Source: a virus
Strand: one strand, 5' to 3'
DNA length: 53,919 bases
IMG/VR virus record: IMGVR_UViG_3300032240_000787
Coordinates: 1 to 53,919 of that record
Position numbers and translations under genes: made by a program. The notes beneath the pieces were generated by a model. The model did no database searches. It had not been told where the DNA came from and saw nothing but the letters and a program-made list of their open reading frames with translations. Positions 16,607-22,839 of the stretch are shown here, piece by piece. Positions within the stretch are counted from its first letter, which is position 1. Every line of letters starts with the position of its first letter.

Positions 16607-17472
16607 CATTCATTGACTTTGCACGCGCTCATGGCGTGGACATCGACCCGGGCAAGCTGTACGCATCCGACAAGATCCGCCGCACCGGGACGGTGGATAA
16701 GCCCCGCTCGGGCAACGGCGCGTACTGGTGGGACGGCAAGCGCGGCTGGGCATTCAACTGGTCTGGAGAAGCCCGGACGATTTGGTACGAAGACCCCAAT
16801 GCCCAGCCATGGACAGATCAGGAAAAGCGCGACTGGATGCTCAAGCGCCAGACGGCCAATGCCCAGAAGGATCGCTCCTACGAGGTGGCCGCACAGAAGG
16901 CCGACATCATCCTGCGCTCGGCCAAAAAGTCCAAGCACAACTACCTGCACTTGAAGGGCTTCCCAGACCTTGAGGCGCTGGTGCTGGACGAGACCCTGCT
17001 GGTGCCCATGCGCAATGTCGTGACCAACAAGCTGCAGGGTTACCAGCAAATTTTTTGGAACATGGACGAGCGCAAGTGGGAAAAGAAAATGCTCACCGGA
17101 ATGCGTGCCAAGAACGCAGTGCTGTTTATGGGCGATAGGAAGGCCGAGGAGGCGTGGTTGGTCGAAGGGTATGCCACAGGCCTATCCGTCCACGCCGCGC
17201 TCCGTAGCGCCGGTTTAAGCGCGTCTGTGGTGGTCTGCTTCAGTGCTGGGAATCTCGTGCAGGTGGCCGACCAGATCCCCGGGCGCAAGTTTTGTTTTGC
17301 GGACAATGACGAGAGCCAGACGGGCGAGAAGGCGGCAAAGTCTGCTGAATTGCCCTATGCCATGGCGGACACCGTCGGGTGGGATGCCAATGATCTGCAC
17401 AAGGCCAAGGGGCAATACGCTGTGATGGCCAAGATCATGGAGTGCCGACTGAAATCCCTTGTACACTCCTGA
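16603..17472 (+). CDS. Toprim-domain primase
   Basis: 289 aa from the ATG overlapping the helicase stop (ATGA). Residues 182-245 contain the Toprim signature: WLVEGYATGLS with E188, VVVCFSAGNLVQVA and KFCFADND with D234 and D236. The N-terminal part (GAYWWDGKRGWAFNWSG) resembles the front of DUF7146/Toprim-type phage primases. It would make RNA primers with the adjacent helicase. No classical CHC2 zinc finger is visible. Since no DNA polymerase is seen, extension would rely on the host. Confidence 0.85.
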   Translation: MTFIDFARAHGVDIDPGKLYASDKIRRTGTVDKPRSGNGAYWWDGKRGWAFNWSGEARTIWYEDPNAQPWTDQEKRDWMLKRQTANAQKDRSYEVAAQKADIILRSAKKSKHNYLHLKGFPDLEALVLDETLLVPMRNVVTNKLQGYQQIFWNMDERKWEKKMLTGMRAKNAVLFMGDRKAEEAWLVEGYATGLSVHAALRSAGLSASVVVCFSAGNLVQVADQIPGRKFCFADNDESQTGEKAAKSAELPYAMADTVGWDANDLHKAKGQYAVMAKIMECRLKSLVHS

Positions 17473-17485
17473 GCCTCTGAGGGTC

Positions 17486-17633
17486 GTGCTGGTGGACTGA
17501 AAACACCAGCGCCAACACGCATGGGGATTGCAGCGATAGGCATGGAGCGGGTTTACGCTATCAGTCGCGGATCGGACAAGGCCTACTAAGCCCTAGCCCC
17601 TTTCCACGCAGTCCCCAGCCGTGTTGGTGGCGC
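17486..17633 (+). ncRNA. Structured non-coding region after the primase gene
   Basis: The 306-nt gap 17473-17778 has no convincing gene but strong pairing potential. A hairpin GCTGGTG-N9-CACCAGC (17488-17494/17504-17510) comes first. A long-range stem joins CCAACACG (17512-17519) to CGTGTTGG (17620-17627), and GGGGA (17523-17527) to TCCCC (17612-17616) after a 3x3 internal loop. GATAG/CTATC (17535-17539/17558-17562) pairs inside. A further GGCGC...GCGCC hairpin lies at 17629-17647. The outer stem and first hairpin share bases, so they may be alternatives. It could be a ncRNA or a replication-origin structure; function unknown. Confidence 0.45.
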
Positions 17634-17721
17634 AGCGGGTTAGCGCCGCTGTCTTCTGCTTGTGCATGAATTGCAAAAAACACTGCTTTATGTGGGCCAC
17701 CAACTTCACCTATTGACAAAG

Positions 17722-17749
17722 TTGCCCTGACAGGCTTTTTCTGTAAAAT
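17722..17749 (+). promoter_or_regulatory. Possible promoter of the Pro/Gly/Met-rich gene
   Basis: TTGCCC (17722-17727), 16-nt spacer and TAAAAT (17744-17749), with an A 7 nt downstream (17756) and the gene start at 17779. A better -35 hexamer (TTGACA, 17713-17718) lies too far upstream for this -10. No 5' hairpin follows. AAAGGA lies before the ATG. Confidence 0.45.
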
Positions 17750-17778
17750 GGCCCCAGCCCATACACAAAAGGATTGTC

Positions 17779-18699
17779 ATGGCCAACATGCTCACCAGCA
17801 GCACCAACACGGGTGCCCTGCCACAGACTCCCGCTCAACAGCCCAGTACGACTAACTCCACGACGACGTACAACCCGTCGCAGGACATGTATAGCGTCGG
17901 CTCGGCCAACAACCCATTTGGAGCGCAACAGGGCGGTATGTATGGCTCCCCGCCGCCATCCACGCCGACTGGCATGACGGGCATGGGCGCAATGGCCCCC
18001 CAGCTTGCTCAGAATTTTGGTAATGTGATGGCGTCCAACATGAGCAACCCATTTGGTGGTTCACCGACAACATCAACAACTACTACCCCGGCCACTGGCA
18101 TGACTGGAATCGGGGCGGCAGCAGGTCAAGTCGGTGCAGGACTTGGGAACGCGCTTCTGGGCAACACGACCACCATTTCGCCTGACTTGCAGAGACTGAT
18201 GGCGATGTATCAAGGCAATCCGCAACCAACAGGTGAGACATTTATTGAAGGTCTTGGCTTTGTTCCGTCCATGGCACCACCAACGACAATCTCGCCCGAA
18301 GTCATCCAGAAGTATTTGGCAAGCGGGATGACGCCCCCCAGCCAATTGCCTACTTCACAGCCCGGGCCTGTGCAGACATACAACCCCGACTTTGACTACA
18401 ACTCTGGTGGATTTAATCCAAGCAAACCTATCGAAAGCGTGATCCCGCAGTACACCCCCACGCCAGCGCAGTACCCCGGTGCGCCTATCGGCATGCCGCA
18501 GCAAATGCCCTTCCCCGGCATGATGGGCAACCCCATGGGGCCAAAGGGCTTCCACCAGCCTCCTATGCGCCCCAATCGCGCTCAGATGCTGATGGAGATG
18601 CGCAATCGTGGAAACCGTCCAAACGGTGTTTTTGGCATCAACCCCAATCCCGGGATGCAACGCCAAGACTTTGGGTTTGGGCCTGATTTCAACAATTAA
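17779..18699 (+). CDS. Pro/Gly/Met/Thr-rich low-complexity protein, unknown function
   Basis: 306 aa. Almost the whole product is low complexity: Thr/Ser-rich N-terminus, repeated NPFG (NNPFGAQQGG, SNPFGGSP), TGMTGMG/TGMTGIG repeats, and a Pro/Met-rich C-terminus (PIGMPQQMPFPGMMGN). No membrane segment or enzyme motif. Base and codon use match the neighbours, so it looks like a maintained gene. It sits alone between two structured non-coding regions and has its own promoter and 3' hairpin. It resembles virion or disordered scaffold proteins more than early proteins. Not recognised. Confidence 0.75.
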   Translation: MANMLTSSTNTGALPQTPAQQPSTTNSTTTYNPSQDMYSVGSANNPFGAQQGGMYGSPPPSTPTGMTGMGAMAPQLAQNFGNVMASNMSNPFGGSPTTSTTTTPATGMTGIGAAAGQVGAGLGNALLGNTTTISPDLQRLMAMYQGNPQPTGETFIEGLGFVPSMAPPTTISPEVIQKYLASGMTPPSQLPTSQPGPVQTYNPDFDYNSGGFNPSKPIESVIPQYTPTPAQYPGAPIGMPQQMPFPGMMGNPMGPKGFHQPPMRPNRAQMLMEMRNRGNRPNGVFGINPNPGMQRQDFGFGPDFNN

Positions 18700-18704
18700 T
18701 CCCC

Positions 18705-18727
18705 AAATGCGACATAGTGTCGCATTT
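18705..18727 (+). terminator. 3' hairpin after the low-complexity gene
   Basis: Perfect 10-bp stem AAATGCGACA/TGTCGCATTT with a 3-nt TAG loop, 6 nt after the stop codon. The stem ends in TTT but no U-tract follows, so it may be a weak bidirectional terminator or an RNA end-stabiliser. Confidence 0.6.
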
Positions 18728-18735
18728 CAAAAATG

Positions 18736-18765
18736 TTGACATGCTTTAAAGCGTGTTGATACAAT
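18736..18765 (+). promoter_or_regulatory. Strong sigma70-like promoter for a candidate ncRNA
   Basis: Consensus -35 TTGACA (18736-18741), 18-nt spacer ending GTGTTGA, and -10 TACAAT (18760-18765). An A lies 7 nt downstream (18772). No coding sequence with a start and ribosome-binding site follows; instead an RNA-like structure with a terminator does. Confidence 0.75.
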
Positions 18766-18771
18766 CCGCAA

Positions 18772-18889
18772 AACAGCAGGAATGGAAGCCCTGCTGAAAA
18801 GCTGTTAGGTCAGACTCCGACCCCTAGTGGGTTTGTTGCATCGAAAGGTGTGGCGCTTCCAACGGGGTCTGTCTTAACAGCTTTTTTTT
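18772..18889 (+). ncRNA. Candidate free-standing small RNA with intrinsic terminator
   Basis: Predicted length about 118 nt. A 5' hairpin CAGCAGG/CCTGCTG (18774-18780/18790-18796) is followed by a long stem: AAAAGCTGTTA (18797-18807) pairs perfectly with TAACAGCTTTT (18875-18885), then AGAC/GTCT (18812-18815/18871-18874) and GACCCC/GGGGTC (18819-18824/18864-18869). Inside is CATC-GAAA-GGTG (18839-18850) with a GNRA loop. Eight T residues (18882-18889) end it. The preceding consensus promoter and the U-tract make an independent transcript likely. No known RNA family was recognised. Confidence 0.65.
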
Positions 18890-19191
18890 CGTCCAGAACT
18901 TCTCGTACTCCGCACGACAGCAGGGGCCGCAAGTGGGGCCGCTCGGAAGAAAACCGCGACACGGTATGACTTCGGTCTAGGGGGCAGTTCCCGAACAATC
19001 CGTGCGGCTGGTCGAATCGTCAAGCCGGGGGCATACGGTATCCAATCCGTAGCATGACGATCCCGTTCATCGGGGGTGAAGCACCTTTCTCCTTCCTTAC
19101 TCCACCGCCGTGGGGTAGGGGGGGTCTTTGGGTGAAAGGATTGAGAGGGGGGACAAGGGAGCAAAAAAAAAGGGACACGACCCAGTTTTTT
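18890..19191. other. Unassigned ~300-nt intergenic stretch
   Basis: No gene with a start and ribosome-binding site is apparent. Visible elements: the direct repeat GGGGCCGC (twice, 18916-18935 region), small hairpins TACGG/CCGTA near 19035 and TACTCCAC-CGCC-GTGGGGTA near 19102-19121, then a G/A-rich tract with A9 and T8 runs up to 19193. It may be untranslated RNA, an origin or a decayed gene. I see nothing that decides. Confidence 0.4.
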
Positions 19192-19243
19192 TTGACCACA
19201 AACTCTAATTTGAAGTTAAACTGCACAGACCACAAAATCGTGG
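19192..19243 (+). promoter_or_regulatory. Middle-operon promoter with 5'-terminal hairpin
   Basis: TTGACC (19192-19197), a long 19-nt spacer and -10 TAAACT (19217-19222). The seventh base downstream is A (19229), and hairpin CCAC-AAAATC-GTGG (19230-19243) begins on the next base. It is followed directly by GGATTACAGGA, shared with the leader at 24711. It drives the gene series from 19262. Confidence 0.65.
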
Positions 19244-19261
19244 GGATTACAGGAAAAAATC

Positions 19262-19540
19262 ATGACCGAAGCAGAAGAGATGGAAGAGTTGATCTGGAAG
19301 CGCCGCAAGGACAAGTTTGTCTCCGAGGGGTGCCCGGAGCCACAGGCACACGAGTTGGCAGCGACGATGATGCTCCGCGACCGCGAGGACGACCCTGACT
19401 GCCTGCGCACTTGCTTTGAGTGCAAGCACCTGAAGGGCAGGCACTGCGAGGGCATCACAGACCGTTTTGGCAAGCCCACCACGCAGATGCGGTTCATCCT
19501 GCAACGCTGCCCCACATTCGTTTTGAAGGGAAAGAAATGA
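19262..19540 (+). CDS. Small Cys-rich (zinc-binding-like) protein
   Basis: 92 aa. An acidic/basic helical N-terminus (MTEAEEMEELIWKRRKDKF) is followed by a Cys/His cluster, CLRTCFECKHLKGRHC, and a last Cys near the end (LQRCPTF), which suggests a zinc finger. First gene of the operon from the promoter at 19217. The stop overlaps the RuvC-like gene start (ATGA). It may bind DNA or a partner nuclease. Not recognised. Confidence 0.7.
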   Translation: MTEAEEMEELIWKRRKDKFVSEGCPEPQAHELAATMMLRDREDDPDCLRTCFECKHLKGRHCEGITDRFGKPTTQMRFILQRCPTFVLKGKK

Positions 19541-19992
19541 GAGTCCTTGGAATTGACCCCGGTGCGTCTGGCGCACTGGTGCTGTTGGAGAACGGCCAGC
19601 CCATCGAGTGGACAGAGATGCCCACGCTCAAGATCGGCAAGGCCACGCGAGTCAACGCCGCCGCGCTGGCCGACTGGATTGCATCGGTGTGTTGCACGCA
19701 GGTGTATGTCGAGCAGGTGCATGCGATGCCCGGGCAGGGTGTGGTGTCCATGTTCAACTTTGGGCACTCGTGCGGCACCGTTATGGGCGTGCTGGGGGCT
19801 ATGTGCCTGCCCTACGCCATGGTGACGCCACAGGAGTGGAAGAAGGCCGCAGGGCTGATCGGCACCGACAAGGACGCCGCCCGGTCACGCGCAATTCAGA
19901 TCTGGCCGAAGTGGCGTGATCTGGACAAAAAAGGCAAAGGACAAGCACTGGCTGACGCCGCCCTGATCGCGGCGTATGGAGAACTGACATGA
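19537..19992 (+). CDS. RuvC-like Holliday junction resolvase
   Basis: 151 aa from the ATG overlapping the previous stop. RNase H-fold motifs are visible: GIDPGASGALVL with D7, VYVEQVHAMPG with E59, and C-terminal ALADAALIAAYGE with the last acidic residue. A basic stretch TPQEWKKAAG and the length fit phage and bacterial RuvC-type resolvases. It would cut branched DNA made in recombination before packaging. Coupled by ATGA to the next gene. Confidence 0.9.
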   Translation: MRVLGIDPGASGALVLLENGQPIEWTEMPTLKIGKATRVNAAALADWIASVCCTQVYVEQVHAMPGQGVVSMFNFGHSCGTVMGVLGAMCLPYAMVTPQEWKKAAGLIGTDKDAARSRAIQIWPKWRDLDKKGKGQALADAALIAAYGELT

Positions 19993-20615
19993 CAAAAAAC
20001 GAAGCATTGAAGCAGGCGCTGGAGGCGATACAAAGCGACCTCGGCACTTACAACATTCCACCAACTTCTAAGATGCTGGAAGCCATCACCGCCATCAAGC
20101 AAGCCCTTGAGCAGCCTGTGCAGGAGCCTGTGGCTTGGGCGGATATGGGCACTCGTGATGTGGATAACGATGTTGGTCTTTCGTGGACTCCGGGTTACTT
20201 TCACACGCAACCCCTCTATACCACCCCACCCGCACAGCGTCCTTGGGTTGGTCTGACGGATGAGGAGACGGAGACGCTGATTCACCGATTTGGCGGTGAC
20301 CCGTGGACACTGTTGGACGAGGTTACAGCAAGGCTTGAAAAGAGGAACACAATGGATAAAGACGGATACCACGGCCATGACACCAATGCTTGGCGCAAAG
20401 ACGCAAGTGAATACGAGCGCGGGTTCATTGACGGTATGCAAAAGCAGATGCAGTCAAGCGTGGACAAGGCGGTCAACGCAATGTCACAGCGGCAATGGGC
20501 TGGGCTGACGGACGAGGAGATTCAAACCATCGTTAACAAGGTGGCAAGTGATTACCAAACTAGCGACACATTTGCCCGAGCCATTGAGCAAGCCTTGAAG
20601 GAGAAGAACACATGA
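19989..20615 (+). CDS. Phage accessory protein with repeated GLTDEE motif
   Basis: 208 aa. The N-terminus (NEALKQALEAIQ) is a helical motif common in phage accessory proteins. YFHTQPLYTTPPAQRPWVGL is a segment seen in many phages of Burkholderiales. The motif QRxWxGLTDEE occurs twice, ~100 residues apart (QRPWVGLTDEETETLI and QRQWAGLTDEEIQTIV), suggesting internal duplication. Function unknown. Coupled by ATGA overlaps on both sides. Confidence 0.7.
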   Translation: MTKNEALKQALEAIQSDLGTYNIPPTSKMLEAITAIKQALEQPVQEPVAWADMGTRDVDNDVGLSWTPGYFHTQPLYTTPPAQRPWVGLTDEETETLIHRFGGDPWTLLDEVTARLEKRNTMDKDGYHGHDTNAWRKDASEYERGFIDGMQKQMQSSVDKAVNAMSQRQWAGLTDEEIQTIVNKVASDYQTSDTFARAIEQALKEKNT

Positions 20616-20782
20616 CGCTTGACGAACAGATCATGAGATTGTCCGCAGGCAGGATGCACCTTGGCTGGTTTATGGACTGGTTCGATCAAGATGAAAAGTG
20701 GGAAAGCTACCTGCGATGCGCAGTGCTGTTTCACGCCTACGACGAACTGTTGAAAAAGAAAATGAAGGAGAAAAACAAATGA
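20612..20782 (+). CDS. Small protein, 56 aa, unknown function
   Basis: It starts MTLDEQIMRLSAG and ends in a Lys-rich helix (LLKKKMKEKNK); the middle is aromatic (MHLGWFMDWFDQDEKWESYL). Both ends overlap neighbours as ATGA, strong evidence that it is translated. No domain recognised. Confidence 0.65.
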   Translation: MTLDEQIMRLSAGRMHLGWFMDWFDQDEKWESYLRCAVLFHAYDELLKKKMKEKNK

Positions 20783-21120
20783 CCGTATCGCAAACTGACA
20801 TCAATAATGCCGTGGACTACATCTACAGCCATGGCCAGAAGTATGCCCAAGCAAAGGGGCACCTGACCTACTTGGAAGAATTCCGCAAGAGCAAGAAGTC
20901 GATGCTCATGAAGACCGCCATGGCCAACGGCATCAAGACCGCCGCCGCCGCCGAGATGGAGGCCTACGCCGATGTGGAGTATGTGGAGTTGCTCAAGGGC
21001 ATTGCCGCCGCCACAGAGGCCGCAGAAGGCCTGCGCTGGGGGTTGGTAGCGGCACAAGCCCGGGTGGACGTCTGGCGCTCTCTGGAGGCCTCCAATCGCT
21101 CGATGGATAGGCTGGGATGA
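20779..21120 (+). CDS. Helical phage protein, unknown function
   Basis: 113 aa from the ATG overlapping the previous stop; a longer upstream frame is the previous gene in another frame. All-helical: VDYIYSHGQKYAQAKGHLTY, KKSMLMKTAMAN and Ala-rich segments. It lies directly before the Ref-like nuclease (ATGA overlap). Proteins of this look often sit beside Ref-type genes in phages, so a recombination accessory role is possible. Confidence 0.65.
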   Translation: MTVSQTDINNAVDYIYSHGQKYAQAKGHLTYLEEFRKSKKSMLMKTAMANGIKTAAAAEMEAYADVEYVELLKGIAAATEAAEGLRWGLVAAQARVDVWRSLEASNRSMDRLG

Positions 21121-21389
21121 ACAACAAATTGACCAAAACCGAGCGCCTGCATCTGGCCCGGGTGAAGGAACTGCCCTGCAGTGTCTGTGACGCCCCCGGG
21201 CCGTCCGATGCTCACCATGTCAAACAGCACCGCCAGTACACCTGCGTGGCCCTGTGCAAGTCCTGCCACCAAGGCGCTCTCATGGGCCTGCATGGCCAGC
21301 GCAGGGCATGGGCCATCGCCAAGATGGACGAGATGGACGCCTTGAATGTGACCATCCAGAGGCTCGTGGAATCGGATTCCACACATTAG
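21117..21389 (+). CDS. Ref-like HNH nuclease / zinc-binding protein
   Basis: 90 aa. CSVCDAPGPSDAHHVKQHRQ (C21, C24, H33, H34) and ALCKSCHQGALMGLHG (C47, C50, H51) form the HNH/zinc core seen in phage P1 Ref (a RecA-dependent nuclease) and related small proteins. The C-terminus RLVESDSTH is encoded by a 17-bp palindrome found five times in the genome and looks like an added tail. Last gene of its operon; the next promoter follows at 21448. Confidence 0.75.
   Translation: MNNKLTKTERLHLARVKELPCSVCDAPGPSDAHHVKQHRQYTCVALCKSCHQGALMGLHGQRRAWAIAKMDEMDALNVTIQRLVESDSTH
21366..21382. repeat. Palindromic repeat copy 3
   Basis: Perfect GTGGAATCGGATTCCAC covering the last codons of the Ref-like gene, again read V-E-S-D-S-T, then H and stop. 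Confidence 0.9.
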
Positions 21390-21447
21390 GGAAAGTACCT
21401 AGAAAAATATTTTGAAAAAGTGTTGTGTTGGTTCTTTAACTTCGTGT

Positions 21448-21475
21448 TAAAATTCATGCACGGTCAACGAGACCG
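21448..21475 (+). promoter_or_regulatory. Extended -10 promoter with 5'-terminal hairpin
   Basis: TGT-TAAAAT (hexamer 21448-21453), A at 7 nt (21460), and hairpin CGGTC-AACGA-GACCG (21461-21475) starting on the next base. GGATTACCAAGGA follows, containing the ribosome-binding site. The -35 region is weak. A second inverted repeat TTTAAC/GTTAAA overlaps the -10 and could be an operator. Confidence 0.72.
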
Positions 21476-21493
21476 GGATTACCAAGGATTAAC

Positions 21494-21787
21494 ATGACCA
21501 CCATCACCACCACCCCCGCTTCTGCTGACGAATTGGGCACTTTGCTGGCTCAAATCGCCAGTCTGACCAAGCAGGCTGACGCCATCAAGGACGCCATGAA
21601 GGATGTGGCCACCCGTAGCGACACCAAAGTTTTTGAGGGTTCGCTCTTCAAAGCGACCTTCATCGAGGCCAACCGTAATGTCGTTGACTACAGCGCCCTG
21701 ATCGCCGAGTTGGGTTGCACCGACGAGCAACTGGCTCGTTTCACCAAGACCACTGCGGTCTTCAGCATCAAGACAACCGCACGCTGA
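21494..21787 (+). CDS. Small phage protein, unknown function
   Basis: 97 aa. Thr-rich start, then a helix (LGTLLAQIASLTKQADAIKD), a basic beta-like part (GSLFKATFIEANRNVVDY) and SALIAELGCTDEQLARFTKT. The coiled coil followed by a beta element resembles small phage accessory proteins, but no family is certain. First gene after the 21448 promoter, with AAGGA before the ATG. Confidence 0.65.
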   Translation: MTTITTTPASADELGTLLAQIASLTKQADAIKDAMKDVATRSDTKVFEGSLFKATFIEANRNVVDYSALIAELGCTDEQLARFTKTTAVFSIKTTAR

Positions 21788-21794
21788 TCAACCC

Positions 21795-21810
21795 GGGGGC
21801 TTCGGCCCCC
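21795..21810 (+). terminator. GC-rich UUCG hairpin in an operon gap
   Basis: GGGGGC-TTCG-GCCCCC, a very stable hairpin 7 nt after the stop of the 97-aa gene. No T-tract follows (ACAAG), so it may stabilise RNA ends or give partial termination rather than full termination. Confidence 0.5.
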
Positions 21811-21819
21811 ACAAGAAAT

Positions 21820-22167
21820 ATGTTCCAAAACACTTTTTGTTCACAATGCGGCCAGTCATTTGGCACAGGCAACAGCGGCTACAGCCACTGCAAAGATCAC
21901 AAGGAAAAAACAATGAAACGCAATTTCCGGCTTGCTTTCAATGCACTCAAGAAGCTGGGCGTGCCAGTGTATGAGCGGGACGACATGGACGGTCGATTCC
22001 AGATCAGCGCGGAGGATCCTGAGTCGTACAAGTGGTGCAACTACTACGCCATCAATCACGACAACTGGATCTTTGGCGTGAACCCTCAGGTCGAGGGAAC
22101 TCTTGCCAAGTACGGCCTGTTCAGCGAATGGATCAACCCGGGTGAACTGGGCGTTTATAAACTTTGA
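21820..22167 (+). CDS. Phage protein with N-terminal zinc knuckle
   Basis: 115 aa from ATG 21820, chosen because the N-terminal CSQCGQSFGTGNSGYSHCKDH resembles a zinc knuckle seen at the start of many phage proteins. The start would move to 21913 (after KEKT) if the knuckle were not translated. The rest (FNALKKLGVPVYERDDMDG, NHDNWIFGVNPQ) is a small alpha/beta domain. Function unknown. Confidence 0.65.
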   Translation: MFQNTFCSQCGQSFGTGNSGYSHCKDHKEKTMKRNFRLAFNALKKLGVPVYERDDMDGRFQISAEDPESYKWCNYYAINHDNWIFGVNPQVEGTLAKYGLFSEWINPGELGVYKL

Positions 22168-22177
22168 GGAGAAAATC

Positions 22178-22372
22178 ATGGAAGACATCGTCATCAAAAC
22201 CAAATCACAATACGACAAGGTCAGCGTGACCGAGTTCGATGGGTGCCTGTGGTTGCACCTGACCATCCGCAATGGCACCTGCCACGTCACGCTCACCAAG
22301 GAGCAGGCCAATGACTTGATCATGGGCCTGCAAACAGTCGTCGCAGTTCTGGAGGAACAACATCATGACTGA
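22178..22372 (+). CDS. Small phage protein, unknown function
   Basis: 64 aa from ATG 22178 with GAGGAG 7 nt upstream. It reads as beta strands (VSVTEFDGCLWLHLTIRNG, CHVTLTKEQ) followed by a C-terminal helix (ANDLIMGLQTVVAVLEEQ). Overlaps the next gene by 8 nt. Confidence 0.6.
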   Translation: MEDIVIKTKSQYDKVSVTEFDGCLWLHLTIRNGTCHVTLTKEQANDLIMGLQTVVAVLEEQHHD

Positions 22373-22652
22373 GAAAAAAGAACTGTCGGGCTTGGCCCGT
22401 CAAATCCTTGGCGGCTCCGGGGCCGTCGACTTCTATACCCAACAGGAATTCGACGCCGCCCTGACGGTGGCCAAGGCCGAGATCATGACGGTGGCCATCC
22501 AGACCAGCAGGCAGGCCATCTTTATTGAGCGTCAGGCCTGCGCAGAACTTGTCGCAAAGCTGGCGGACGAAGAGGATGAGGGTTCGGTAGCCACGGCCCT
22601 CAGGAGCGCCTCTGAGGCCATCCTAGACCGCATCCCATCGCAGAGGCAGTGA
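22365..22652 (+). CDS. Small helical protein, unknown function
   Basis: 95 aa: LSGLARQILGGSGAVDFYTQ, then long helices (QEFDAALTVAKAEIMTVAIQ, EVATALRSASEAI-like). Overlaps both neighbours closely within the operon. No domain recognised. Confidence 0.6.
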   Translation: MTEKKELSGLARQILGGSGAVDFYTQQEFDAALTVAKAEIMTVAIQTSRQAIFIERQACAELVAKLADEEDEGSVATALRSASEAILDRIPSQRQ

Positions 22653-22653
22653 C

Positions 22654-22839
22654 ATGCGATTCATCTCAAATACCCTGCTGGCGGCTTTGCTGATCGTGGC
22701 ATGGCTCGGCTTGATCGACCTGTCGAGCCGTCTTGCAAAATCCGAGCACCGAGTGGACTGTTCAATTTCTGAGTTCCACCCGGACATCACCCCAAAAGAA
22801 CGTGAAGCATGCAGAGAACGCAGGAGAAATAAATCATGA
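22654..22839 (+). CDS. Small membrane-anchored protein
   Basis: 61 aa with one N-terminal hydrophobic helix (ISNTLLAALLIVAWLGLIDL) and a polar, basic C-terminus containing two Cys (VDCSISEFHP, EACRERRRNKS). One base after the previous stop; ATGA overlap with the methyltransferase gene. Possibly an envelope-associated phage peptide. Not recognised. Confidence 0.6.
   Translation: MRFISNTLLAALLIVAWLGLIDLSSRLAKSEHRVDCSISEFHPDITPKEREACRERRRNKS

Noticed and set aside
17620-17665. tRNA-like 5' half with a D-arm-like GCGC-AGCGGGTTA-GCGC segment
   Set aside because: No matching anticodon stem and no T-arm or proper 3' acceptor strand follow; the same bases pair better in the long-range structure.
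18763-18988. Open frame running through the candidate ncRNA into the unassigned region
   Set aside because: It has no ATG and no convincing start with a ribosome-binding site, and the RNA structure, promoter and U-tract explain the sequence better.
21436-21450. TTTAAC-TTCGT-GTTAAA as a terminator
   Set aside because: A weak A+T-only stem with no U-tract; it overlaps the -10 region and fits better as part of a promoter or operator.
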